A stretch of 64,000 nt of DNA from contig BAAFSQ010000003.1 in the NCBI GenBank assembly GCA_054661495.1, forward strand, positions 40,579 through 104,578. The letters run 5' to 3'. Under the pieces are notes generated by a model. That model ran no database searches. It was given only the letters and a program-made list of their open reading frames with translations, and was not told the origin of the DNA. Positions 1-9,381 of the stretch are shown here, in pieces; the first letter of the stretch is position 1; each line of letters opens with the position of its first letter. Position numbers and translations under genes: made by a program. The stretch is from Zygophlyctis sp. KS116. Its lineage: Eukaryota; Chytridiomycota.

Positions 1-234
1 AGTATTCTGATGATAAAGATGACGGATTTGGTAATTTAATACTTTTTTTTTTATAATTTAGTGGTTGATGATCAAGAAGATTCTGATGATGATGTACAAA
101 AATCTAGACTTTTACAAGCAAAGAGAGATATGGATGAAGACATGTCTGATCAAGCATCTGATGTGTCTGATAAAGGAAAACCGGCCATTCACTCTAGGAA
201 ATTGAGGATCATTGAGTCTGATGAAAGTGATTAA
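1..234 (+). CDS. 3' end of an acidic nuclear-type protein, possibly Leo1-like (partial)
   Basis: The window opens inside a gene. A 31-nt GT-AG intron (31-61) separates two exons; joining them gives a continuous C-terminal frame ending at the TAA at 232-234. The visible tail is about 67 residues, very rich in Asp, Glu and Ser, with a short basic patch (RKLRII) just before the last residues. An acidic stretch, then SRLLQAK, then a basic-to-acidic terminus resembles what I recall of the C-terminus of Leo1, a Paf1-complex subunit of RNA polymerase II elongation. This is weak, compositional evidence, and other acidic nuclear proteins would fit. The start lies outside the window. Confidence 0.45.
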
Positions 235-261
235 AATTCCGCATTTTTCGCGTCTGATATA

Positions 262-895
262 ATGAGCAAAGAAAACTTGAGTAAAGGCTCTCGTTCCAAC
301 ATATCCTTGTCAAAATCCAATATCTCAGGGTCAAAATCCAATATTTCAGGATCTAAGTCAAGTCTCTTGAATAGATCAATGAGTGGATCACTAAAGAATA
401 TAAGAGCCAAGGATATTCCCGCTCCAATTGCAGCTCCAAATGATCAACCTGTAGCCCCATCTATAATATATGAGAACACATTTAAAACCAAACCAGATAG
501 AAAGTAATGTTTCAAATTTAACGCGTAGATTCCCAACTGGACCTGTAAAGAGACTTATTGATGAGACTCTATCAAAGCATTTGTCAAAAGTACAGTATGA
601 TCCAGAATCCAGCCCAGAACTTTGTAAAACTATTTCTAATGATTTATTATCTCAAATCAAGGGTAATTTTTACGATTTTATTTTAAGAGATGAATTATGA
701 GAGATATAAAATTGTTGCTCATGTTGAAATTGGAGAGTTTAAAGGACAGGGAATAAAAATAGGATCCAGGGCATTATGGGATGTGACAACAGATACATTT
801 GCATCTGGATCATTTAGAAATGTAAGAAGAATTAAATTAAAATATAGGCGACTTTATATTGTGTAGCAATGGTTTTTGCAAGTTTTTATGAATAA
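262..895 (+). CDS. Tctex1-domain dynein light chain, DYNLT5/TCTEX1D-like
   Basis: Four exons (introns 504-528, 663-687, 822-847; 25-26 nt) give about 185 aa. The first 60 residues are low complexity, with a repeated SKSNISG motif. The Tctex1 domain follows: YENTFKTKP, then LSKVQYDP, the central ERYKIVAHVEIGE strand, GSRALWD, DTFASGSF and the terminal CVAMVFASFYE. This is the full order of the family, which dimerises and binds dynein intermediate chains or acts in ciliary complexes. The last exon (848-895) is only 48 nt and was recovered from the family alignment. The long N-terminus favours the TCTEX1D/DYNLT5 group over cytoplasmic DYNLT1, fitting the other axonemal genes nearby (NME5, DNAI1). 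The exact orthology is inferred. Confidence 0.85.
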
Positions 896-993
896 AGAGC
901 TCGTTAGGTTTAGATCTCTTTGAGAAGTTTAAAGTTGACAAGCATGTCTCCCACTAAAAATCAAAAACTTGTCTCCCAAAACCCTCAAATAAA

Positions 994-2158
994 ATGTCGA
1001 ATCTCGTAGATCAAGTTGTTGAAGATGTTGAGGATCAAATGCTCCTGGGAGATGAATTCTTGGAAATTGATAAATTAGCAGAGGTAGGTATTAATTCTGC
1101 AGATGTTACAAAGTTGAAAAACTTTGGAATCACAACAGTAAAAGTAAATATATTTTGAGTTTTTGAGTTTTTAGGGAGTCCAAATGACCACTGCTAGAAA
1201 TTTAGCTAAAATTAAAGGTCTGTCCGAAGCCAAAATTGAAAAGATTAAAGAGGCTGCTGGAAAATTGGTTCATGATGGATTTGTAACCGGGATTGAGTTG
1301 GACTCTAGAAGGAAATGTATCTTTAAGATCTCTACAGGATCAAAGGAATTTGATAAGTTGTTGGGTGGTGGCGTGACTTCATGTTCAATAACTGAAGCAT
1401 TTGGTGAATTTAGAACAGGAAAAACTCAATTGTCTCATACTCTTTGTGTAACTGCTCAATTACCAACTTCTATGGGTGGTGCTAATGGAAAAGTAATTGT
1501 TTTTCTTTGATAAAAAAAGGCGGCTTTTATTGATACTGAAGGAACTTTTAGACCTGATCGTATAAGATCTATTGCAAAAAGATTTGGTCTTGATGGAGAT
1601 GCAGTTCTTGATAATATTGCAGTTGCAAGAGCTCATAATTCTGAGCATCAAATGGAATTATTAACTGAATTAGCTCAACGTCTTTGTGAAGAGAAACAAT
1701 ACAGATTAGTAGTTGTTGACTCTATAATTGCTTTATTCAGAACAGATTATTGTGGAAGAGGTGAATTGGCTGATAGACAACAAAAACTAAATTTAATGTT
1801 GGCAAAATTAATGAGAATTGCTGAAGAATTTAATGTTGCGATTTTCATTACTAATCAGGTAATTTAAAATTATTAATTTTAGATGACTGCTGATCCTGGA
1901 GCTTCTCTAACATTTGTTGCAGATCCTAAAAAACCTATTGGTGGACATGTACTAGCTCATGCATCTACTACAAGATTATATCTACGAAAAGGTCGTGCTG
2001 AAACAAGAATTTGCAAAGTAATCTTAATTTAAAACTGATTTTAAAGATTTATGATTCTCCAGATGTTCCAGAGGCAGAAGCAAGTATGATTTATTTAAAT
2101 ATTTAATTTTATAGTGTACGAAATATCTGAAGGAGGGATCCAAGATGCAAAGGATTAA
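994..2158 (+). CDS. DMC1: Meiotic recombinase Dmc1
   Basis: Six exons (introns 1144-1174, 1493-1519, 1859-1882, 2018-2046, 2084-2114) encode 340 aa, the usual Dmc1 length. The N-terminal helix-hairpin-helix region reads GITTVKGVQMTT and [14 protein letters not shown], which is Dmc1-type rather than Rad51-type. The RecA core has Walker [10 protein letters not shown], Walker B-like [12 protein letters not shown], the loop region [12 protein letters not shown], and the ending [18 protein letters not shown]. Dmc1 forms nucleoprotein filaments for strand exchange between homologues in meiosis. An intact gene therefore implies a sexual cycle. The stop lies 32 nt before the start of the next gene. 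All motifs look functional. Confidence 0.96.
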
Positions 2159-2189
2159 GTTTTTTAAAAAAAATATTGCTATACTTGGC

Positions 2190-2939
2190 ATGAATTCTAG
2201 TTCTAGTGATTCAAAGATCTCAATCAAGGATTTTCCATATGATATATACATTGAGATTATTGAGTGGATGTCCTTGACTGATGCTATTGCATTTTGTGAA
2301 TTTATTGGTCTGCCTTTACATGAATCTTTTCAACATCATCAATTCTCATTTGCAAAGGATGGAAGATTCAAAAATAATTGTCAATTGCTAAAATCTATGT
2401 TCCTAGGAAGATCTGATTTCTTTGATTTTTTGTGTCTGAATACAAGATTTAACAGGATCTTTAGTATTCAAGACAAACTAATGATTGCATGTGAATTAGG
2501 ATATACAAATCAGATACAAATGCTAATGAATGATCCTAGATTAGATCCAGGAGCGGAAGATAATCGTGCTATTAGAATAAGTTGCGGATGTGGTTTTGAA
2601 CAAGTTGTTCGATTATTATTATTAGATCCTAGAGTAGATCCTTCTGCGATGCATAATTTCCCACTTTTAATAGCATCTTTGCATGGATTTACAGAGATTG
2701 TAAGGCTTCTTTTGGCAGACTATAGAGTATCAACTGTTCCTAGAAATAATGCAGTTGTCGTGGCTGCTTCTCGTCAAGGACACGCTAAAGTTGTTCAATT
2801 ACTTTTATCTGCAGACATGAAATATTGTCGATCGACATTATCTGAAGCGATGATGTCTGCTCATTCAAGGGGTCATACAGAAGTTGTAAAAATATTGGCT
2901 GAATATCTCGGACTAGATCCAAATAATATCTCGTTTTAA
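2190..2939 (+). CDS. Ankyrin-repeat protein with F-box-like N-terminus
   Basis: This single exon encodes about 249 aa. I take the ATG at 2190 because the upstream in-frame ATG lies inside the last DMC1 exon. Residues 11-45 (IKDFPYDIYIEIIEWM, then FCEFIG) resemble a divergent F-box-type helix pair. From about residue 90 there are four or five ankyrin repeats with spacing near 33 and consensus pieces such as ASLHGFTEIVRLLL, SRQGHAKVVQLLL and HSRGHTEVVKIL. Many repeats carry DPR...DP turns, typical of expanded ankyrin families in early-diverging fungi and protists. Function is unknown. If the N-terminus is a true F-box, a substrate-adaptor role is possible. Confidence 0.85.
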   Translation: MNSSSSDSKISIKDFPYDIYIEIIEWMSLTDAIAFCEFIGLPLHESFQHHQFSFAKDGRFKNNCQLLKSMFLGRSDFFDFLCLNTRFNRIFSIQDKLMIACELGYTNQIQMLMNDPRLDPGAEDNRAIRISCGCGFEQVVRLLLLDPRVDPSAMHNFPLLIASLHGFTEIVRLLLADYRVSTVPRNNAVVVAASRQGHAKVVQLLLSADMKYCRSTLSEAMMSAHSRGHTEVVKILAEYLGLDPNNISF

Positions 2940-3054
2940 ATTCTTAAATGTAGTCATAATACTCTAGTCTAAAGTCCTAGGGATCATATACGACAGTACT
3001 GGGATGATGGGAAATTTCAAAAAAAATTGTAAAAATAATTCAAATCCCAATATT

Positions 3055-4043
3055 TTACTTTTTCGATTGTATAGTTCTCATTCTTGCTTGAATTTTTCTA
3101 TATTTTTCATTCATCTAGTCGTAAATTTAATAAAAAATACCGCTCTTGGAATATCTTTTGATATATTTCCATAAGATCTAGATTGCATATCCATTCCTTC
3201 CTCTGATCTCTTTGACAAAACATCTCTGTAACTTGCAGACCTTTGAATAATAGGTCTAATCCATTTATCTACTAATTTCAAAGCTACAGATTGTATATCT
3301 TTCATAATTCTTGGATTTATAGTATAATGTTTCACAATCCTCCCAATTCTAGACGTCCTTAAATGATGTGTTTCAATTGGCATTGCATCTAAAATCAACA
3401 ATAATTCCTTTTGAATCCGTATATTTGGAAAAGGAGCACCAGGTACTTCAAGTGGTTCTAGCCTAAACTTTTAGTAAAACGTCTTACCACAGTCTGACTC
3501 CATCCAAGATTGAGTTATCCAAAAACTGCGAATGAAGATGCCTTTTTTGCAAATTATCTAAAACAGTTGGCAATAATTTCATTTTTTTCAAACCTGGTTT
3601 ATCTTGTTTAAGATCTTCTAAATCCTGATACGCCGCTTCTCTCATCATATCCAAGAGAGCCGTCATTTTCTCATCCCATTCCTAAATTTCAGAAATATCA
3701 TCCCTACCGACTCATCCTTCAAATCTCTTCGTCTCCCTTTTGGTTTAATCCTTTCCAGCGCCTCATCAAAATCCTGTCTCGCCTGTTCTCTCTTTTGTTC
3801 CTCTGGACTTGAATCCTTTTGAACCTGTTCCTCTTGAACATGAATTTTTGGTTTTCTTTTCTTTACAATTTTCTTTTCAGACTTTTCAATTTCAGACTTT
3901 TTCTTAAAACTTGGCAAGACTCTTTCCTTGTAAACTTCTTCATCTGAAGACCCAAACATATCCTCTAAATTCTCATTCTCCAGATCTTGCAAATTGTCCC
4001 CATCGTCTGAAGAATTCCCAAAGATTTCCTTTTCAAAATCCAT
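3055..4043 (-). CDS. IWS1: Transcription elongation factor IWS1/Spn1
   Basis: Four exons (introns at 3682-3707, 3463-3487 and 3115-3140, all 25-26 nt) give 303 aa. The N-terminal third is acidic with clustered SSDDG and SSDEE, followed by a Lys-rich segment with KKRKPK. The conserved C-terminal TFIIS-N/LW domain contains LLPTVLDNLQKRHL, LDGVRLWLEPLE, PGAPFPNIRIQKELL, LRTSRIGRIVKHY and LVDKWIRPII. IWS1 binds Spt6 and RNA polymerase II and links elongation to mRNA processing and histone modification. The last exon (3055-3114) codes a basic tail ending in QSKK. It is divergent from TVP23, with about 195 bp between the two starts. Confidence 0.94.
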
Positions 4044-4079
4044 AATTTCAAATGTAAAACCTTACCATTAGTCTTTCTT

Positions 4080-4238
4080 ACTGATTGTCTTGTTGATTGT
4101 CTTATGATCTGATGTTGTGCAATCAGTCACTGCTAAAGTCACTGCTAAATGCCAAACAGATCGTCACCTTTAACGGTAGTCTAATATGTCCGGAATCATG
4201 GAATCAACAGAGTAAAACCCTACAGAGAAAGAATTAAA
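4080..4238. other. Intergenic region with short TGATTGTCT-type direct repeats
   Basis: Between the divergent IWS1 and TVP23 starts, the segment at about 4080-4145 holds imperfect copies of TGATTGTCT and of AGTCACTGCTAAA. The same octamer reappears as a near-perfect triplet (GTCTGATT units, about 4921-4945) across the TVP23 stop codon. A short ATG frame (4189, nine codons) precedes the TVP23 start and could be an upstream ORF. No promoter motif is certain. Confidence 0.4.
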
Positions 4239-4928
4239 ATGCAACAAGAACTTGTACCAAATGCAGCTCCGTTTGCCATGGCTGACCAGACAAATATTCA
4301 AATAGGAGAACCACAGCCAACCATTCTACAGCAGTCTTCACATCCAACCATTGTCTTGTTTCATTTATTGTTTAAAGCATTGGCGTTATTCTTTTATCTC
4401 TTTTCTTATTGGATTTATAGAAATTATATTTTTGCTTTTGTACTAGTCATGCTATCTCTAGCTGCAGACTTTTGGACTGTTAAAAATGTGTCTGGTAGAC
4501 TCTTGGTTGGACTCAGGTGGTGGAATGAAATAAAGGAAGATGGTATATTTAAAATTTTATAATTATTAGGAACTAGTTTATGGGTTTTTGAATCTAAAGA
4601 GACGCAACCAAATCCTATAGATTCACGGATATTTTGGTGGTCATCCTATATTAATCTTGGAATATGGGCTGGAATGTGTTTAATGGCAGTTTTTGGATTA
4701 AAATTTATTTGGCTGGTACTTCCAGTGATTGGATTTATAATGAATGCTGCTAATGTTGTAGGATATACAAAATGTGACAAGGCAAGTATAATTTAGATTT
4801 AAAAATTATAGGACGCGAAAAAGAAACTTTCCAGTTATATTTCCACTCAGAGTCAAGGATGGGTTGGAAATATGGTGTCTAATCAGTTTAGTACAATGTT
4901 TAGCAATGATCAAAAGTTGCCTGTCTGA
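4239..4928 (+). CDS. TVP23: Golgi membrane protein TVP23 (FAM18 family)
   Basis: Three exons give 210 aa. Hydrophobic segments lie near residues 33-75 and 130-170. Family signatures are the HPTIVLFHLLFKALALFFYL start of the first TM pair, DFWTVKNVSGRLLVGLRWWN, the LWVFES strand, and NVVGYTKC after the last TM. TVP23 is a tetraspanning late-Golgi/TGN vesicle protein involved in retrograde transport. Intron 1 (4543-4569) is GT-AG. Intron 2 (4782-4811) begins AAG|GCAAGT and is best read as a GC-AG intron, because only that junction restores the family C-terminus (KDAKKKLSSYI...). The stop falls in a GTCTGATT triplet repeat. Confidence 0.93.
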
Positions 4929-4971
4929 TTGTCTGATTGTCTGATGAAGGGTCTAGGAATAAAACTAAAAA

Positions 4972-7900
4972 ATGAATCTTGAGTCTGCAGTTTTGGCTGC
5001 ATTAGATCCCAATACTCCGGAGCCAACTAAATCTCAAGCAATTTATGAATGTGACTTAATTAGACAATCTGCCGACGGTTGGAAAGTTTGTCTGCAGTTG
5101 CTCTCTGACGCTTCGCAAGATTCAATTAAATTCTTTTGTTGTCAAGTTCTCGAGGAAAGTCTTTTGCATCATAATAAAATAAGAGGACCGTTGTGGGAAT
5201 GGATAAAGTGCAATTATTCTCTCTCGGATCCAGTATTTATAAGGAATAAACTCGCATTGTTGGTTATCTTGTCGTACAAGAATGAATTCAACTCTTGGCC
5301 AGATTTTTTTGATCAACTATTGGCTTTTGATATTAATTCTGATCTAAGAAGGATTGATTTATTTCTAAGGACTTGCGTGATTTTAGATGAGGAAATAACT
5401 AAAAAGGATAAATTAATGGCTGGTATAAAGGATCTAATGAGGGCTGATGCTGTGTCAAAACTGACTTGTAGTTGGGTTTCTATTCTAAATCTTCAGCAAG
5501 ATGAATTATCTGCAGTCTGTTTGTCTTTATTTGGGAAATTTAGTACTTGGATTGATATAAACTTGGTAATACAGGGTCCGTTTTTGGGTATATTGTTTTC
5601 AAGTCTTGGGAATACAAGATTAAGAGTTGGGGCTTTAGAGGCTATTGTTGATATTATAGCAAAAGGAATGTCTGGGCAGGATAAGTTGGCATTGATTCAT
5701 GGATTTGGATTATCTCTGCTAATATCAAAATTTGGTATTCTCTTTTAAGTATTAACTTTAGAGTTGAAAAAGGATTTGGAATTCGATATTGCTATAGGAA
5801 AATTGGTTAATGCAATTTTTTTAGAAGTTACTATAGCTTTGGAAAATATACAATCTCTGGATCAATTCTTGCTTCCTGCTTTTGAATTATTAGATGGGAT
5901 TTTTCCTGTCATGCTCCAATTTTTATCAAGAGAAGAAGAAGAGTTTCATGATATCTTTACAAGTCTATCAATACATCTAGCTTTTTTAAAGAAATTAAAG
6001 AAAACTTCTTATTATGGATCCTTGCCTCATATGAAGCAAAAAATGGAATCTCTTTTACGTGTTGTGGTTCTCAAGATGCGTTATCCGTTGGATTTTGATC
6101 CGAATGCATTTACTGAATCATCACATGAAGAGGCTCAATTTAATCATTTTAGGCGTGTAAGTTTTTTTATTTAATTTCAAGGAGCTTAAAAGTCATTTCG
6201 ATTCAATTGCAATTTTAGAGCCTAGCATGTTTATTGAAGCAGTTTCGAGAGCTGTTTGCTCAACATTTCAAAACTTTAGTTTCCCCAATAGTGGGATCTC
6301 TTGGTCAGACGTAGAGCTGTCAATCTTTTTAGTTTTTATTTTGCATGAAGCTTCACAAGGTAATTACATTTATGTGGTTCCAAGTGGTGCAAATCAAGGT
6401 CAAAAGACACCTATTGCAGAGATGTTGACTCTTTTGACAAATTCAAGTATGCTACTTTATCATTAACATAAACTAGATATATCCTCATATCCTCATCCTG
6501 CTATTTCCCCGATTTATTTTGAGACGATTGCTCGATATGCTTCATTTTTCGATGAATTTCCAGAAAATATACCAATCGTTTTGAATTCCTTTGTAGACAA
6601 AAGGTAGTATTAATATACTTATTCTAGGGGCTTACAAAACCCAGATAGATTTGTTCGAAATCGAGTGCAATATCTCTTTTTACGATTTATTAAATCTTTA
6701 AAAGTTAAAATAACGACTTATGTGGGCGATTTATTATCAGCTGTTCATGTAAGCATTTTATTAACTTATATTAAAGGTCCATTTGGTTGTGGAAACTCCG
6801 TCTGTTGAAAAAGATTTTAGTCCGAGCTCAGGATCCTCATCTACCAGTCAGGTCAGGCCAGAATCTATCACATCAACTTTTGAGAGCCAGTTATACCTTT
6901 TTGAAGCAGTTGGTCGATTGATTTTTTACGAGGTTGATTCTGCAAAGCAATGCGAATATTTATCGGTATTTTTTGATTCTTATATATATAGTTTGTTTTA
7001 TCTCCGTTAATCTCACAAATACAGGCTATATTTAATCGCCAGACTCCAGCTACAAATGAAGTAGATGTTTTGCACATTCATCATCTAATTGTTGCCATTG
7101 GAAGCACAGCGAAAGGCTTTCCAGATTTTAACGCTTCTGAAAAATCAACACCTTCTTGGCACCCAATATTCAGAGATGCATTCAAATTCATTATTCAAAT
7201 TCTAGAAAATATGCAAAATCAAAACCTTATTTGTGAAGCTGTAAGATTCTCGTTGCAGCGCCTAGTTGGATGTATGGGATCGGATATTATGGTGGATGTT
7301 CTTCCAATTGTTAAGTCTGGCGTTTTAACAGGCGGATCAAATGGTTCTCCAAAGGACTTGATGGATTTCGTATCATTCTTGGGTGTTTTAATGTTCAAAT
7401 TCAAAATTGAATTTTATTCAATTCTGAATGAAATGATTATACCATTGCATGAACGATCTATATATTTAATCAATAAGGAACGGTTAGGGACAGATGATAT
7501 GATTGAATCTCTTGAAGTCAAAAGAGCGTATTTATCTTTTTTGGGAAACATTTTAAACTCTGACTTGGAAATGGCCCTTACATCAGACTGTATTTTTTCA
7601 ACTCTAAACTTTTAGTAAATTTGCCGTTGCTGAATTCAGCTCTGGACTTGCTCTTGCGGTCATTGGTTGATTTTTCTGACATTCAATGCCAAAAGATTGT
7701 TTGTGCAGTATTAGTAAAAATGGTTTCTACATGGGGAAACGATCCTGAAACTTGTGTGCCAGCAGATAAAGGATCTAAAAAGGGCACTCCTAGTCTAATC
7801 ACTACAAAAAGACGACTTTTACCAGGCTTTGATGAATTTATCTACAAGTCAATCATACCTATTCTTTTCAGAGTTCCCTTTGAAAAAAAGACTTTTAACC

Positions 7901-8130
7901 TGGATAATAACCAAATTCAAGTATTTCTAACTGAATTAAGTAGTCTCCACAGGACTATTTATTTATCTCAGGGCTCTAAATACCTAAATTATTTAAACTC
8001 AATTGCATTCCCTTCTTATGGTATACCTTTAGACTCTAGTACCAAATTCATATCTGCCCTTTCTACAATGGAACCAAAAAACTTTAAAAAGTTTTTGCAA
8101 GACTTTATAAAGATTCACCAAAAACCATAA
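4972..8130 (+). CDS. XPOT: Exportin-T, tRNA nuclear export receptor
   Basis: Eight exons encode 990 aa (human XPOT 962). Introns are 5735-5761, 6157-6181, 6447-6476, 6604-6627, 6749-6776, 6966-6991 and 7590-7615. The N-terminus has the importin-beta/exportin HEAT organisation: KFFCCQVLEESL, FIRNKLALLVIL, then DLRRIDLFLRTCVILDEEI. Later family-specific pieces are SWVSILNLQQDE, RFVRNRVQYLFLRFIKS, VDVLHIHHLIVAIGSTAKGF and, near the end, YKSIIPILFRVPF. XPOT/Los1 exports mature tRNAs in a Ran-GTP complex. The 26-nt intron at 6966-6991, read without its neighbouring TAATC stretch, leaves an open exon FVLSPLISQIQ that matches the family. The gene looks intact. Confidence 0.95.
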
Positions 8131-8241
8131 AATCATTATTTCTGCACTGCTTCCTTGTTTGAGTCTAAAACTATATTGGACTTATGATCAAAGTTGCATT
8201 TGTTAAAATCATGAATTGATCAGGTATTAGATCAAAATAGA

Positions 8242-8592
8242 TTAGTCTCCATTCTTAGCATTAATACCAGCATCGGCATCGGTAGATACAGAATATTCTA
8301 AGATTAATACAATGGAAATACCCAATTTTTCTTGCTCTGATAGAGTCAAAAACTCAGCCTTCTTCAATGCATACCATTGTCTGATCCCTGTAAAACAATG
8401 ACCGGGAGGATAGTCTACAAACAATATAATATAAACTGACGATGCTAATGCTAAACCATGGCTGATTAATCTTAAAACTCTAGTGTATGGATGTGCATTG
8501 TTTGATCTTGGAGATAGAATCCTCCTTCTAAACTTTAGGAATCTAGGATTCTCAGCGACAACTCTCGGCACTGGCGTCTCATAATGGTTCAT
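8242..8592 (-). CDS. Small single-TM protein, unrecognised
   Basis: About 108-116 aa from the ATG at 8592; codons further upstream in frame have no ATG. The N-terminus is basic (KFRRRILSPRS). One hydrophobic segment, GLALASSVYIILFVDYP, lies near residues 44-60, followed by a charged region with WYALKKAEFLTLSEQEKL. A stretch near the 3' end starts GTATTTCC and ends TTAG. It is 24 nt, so it may be an in-frame intron; both readings keep the frame to the same stop. The shape (basic N-terminus, one TM, short tail) would suit a small mitochondrial inner-membrane protein, but I do not recognise the family. It is divergent from NME5, with about 60 bp between starts. Confidence 0.6.
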   Translation of the reverse strand: MNHYETPVPRVVAENPRFLKFRRRILSPRSNNAHPYTRVLRLISHGLALASSVYIILFVDYPPGHCFTGIRQWYALKKAEFLTLSEQEKLGISIVLILEYSVSTDADAGINAKNGD

Positions 8593-8652
8593 TTCAGTCA
8601 AGACTGTCAAGCCTACTCTCCGATGAGTACGTCATCAGTTTCAGCATTTAAA

Positions 8653-9291
8653 ATGTCAAGATCGCTGCTCATAATTCAACCGCAAGTCAATCAAAAAGAG
8701 TCTGAAATCATTGATTCCCTATTAACAAGAGGATATACAATTCTTGCTGTAGATTTACTTTTTTATTTAGTAATAGAGACGAAGAACCCTATTGGCCCAT
8801 GATCAGGCCATAGATCTATTTCAGGCATTCATGACAGACTCAAAGTTTGATGATTTTATTAAAAATATTACTAGGTATATATTGATTTTTAATAGTAGCG
8901 GACCGATTCTCGGACTATTATTGTCAAGAAAAGGAATTCATTCAGATTTACAAGAGTTTTTAGGGACATTAGATGAGTCTATTCGTAATGGATTATATAA
9001 AAGCGATCAAGAATCTGCTCAACGGGATATATTATTCTTTTTCCCAAATAGTAAGAATTATAAATTAATTATAGCATACTCTGAAAATTTACCGTCTTTT
9101 GATGTTTCTAAAACATTTATTGAAGATTCTGTATATCCCACATTATTAAAAGGATTAACAGAATTGGCAAAAGTTAAGCCTGCATCGCCAACTGTAATTT
9201 TTATAGAATTGATCTTTAGGTTTGGTTGGGGAATTGGTTAATGGATAATAATCCTCACAAGCCAATCATTCAAGAGCCTCTAGATTCTTGA
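8653..9291 (+). CDS. NME5: NME5-like axonemal NDK-domain protein with Dpy-30 motif
   Basis: Three exons (introns 8749-8776, 9194-9219) give 194 aa (human NME5 212). The NDK-like fold is visible as RSLLIIQP, the ARRRTLLAHDQA helix, SGPILGLLLSRKG, SDQESAQRDILFFFP, and a C-terminal Dpy-30-like helix, PTLLKGLTELAKVKPASP then WLGNWLMDNNPHKP. NME5 is a radial-spoke/ciliary protein (RSP23 family). Two catalytic positions look altered: the KPD motif is QPQ, and the active-site His of the HGSD region is Tyr (YKSD). This points to a structural role. An upstream ATG at 8623 could add ten residues. It fits the axonemal cluster here (DNAI1 follows 90 bp downstream). Confidence 0.9.
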
Positions 9292-9381
9292 TTTTAATAA
9301 AAACTTTTACACATGTTTTGATCTTGAAAGAGAATTTTTCCATCTTGAAAGAGAATTTTTCCGAACGCGACGACGCGAAAA

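Noticed and set aside
6992-7024. A 59-nt intron in exportin-T ending at ACAG
   Set aside because: The 26-nt intron 6966-6991 leaves an open exon matching the family, so the longer one is unnecessary.
8584-8652. Longer N-terminus for NME5 beginning at 8584
   Set aside because: The added residues have no family match and overlap the start region of the divergent gene; the ATG at 8653 gives the family N-terminus.
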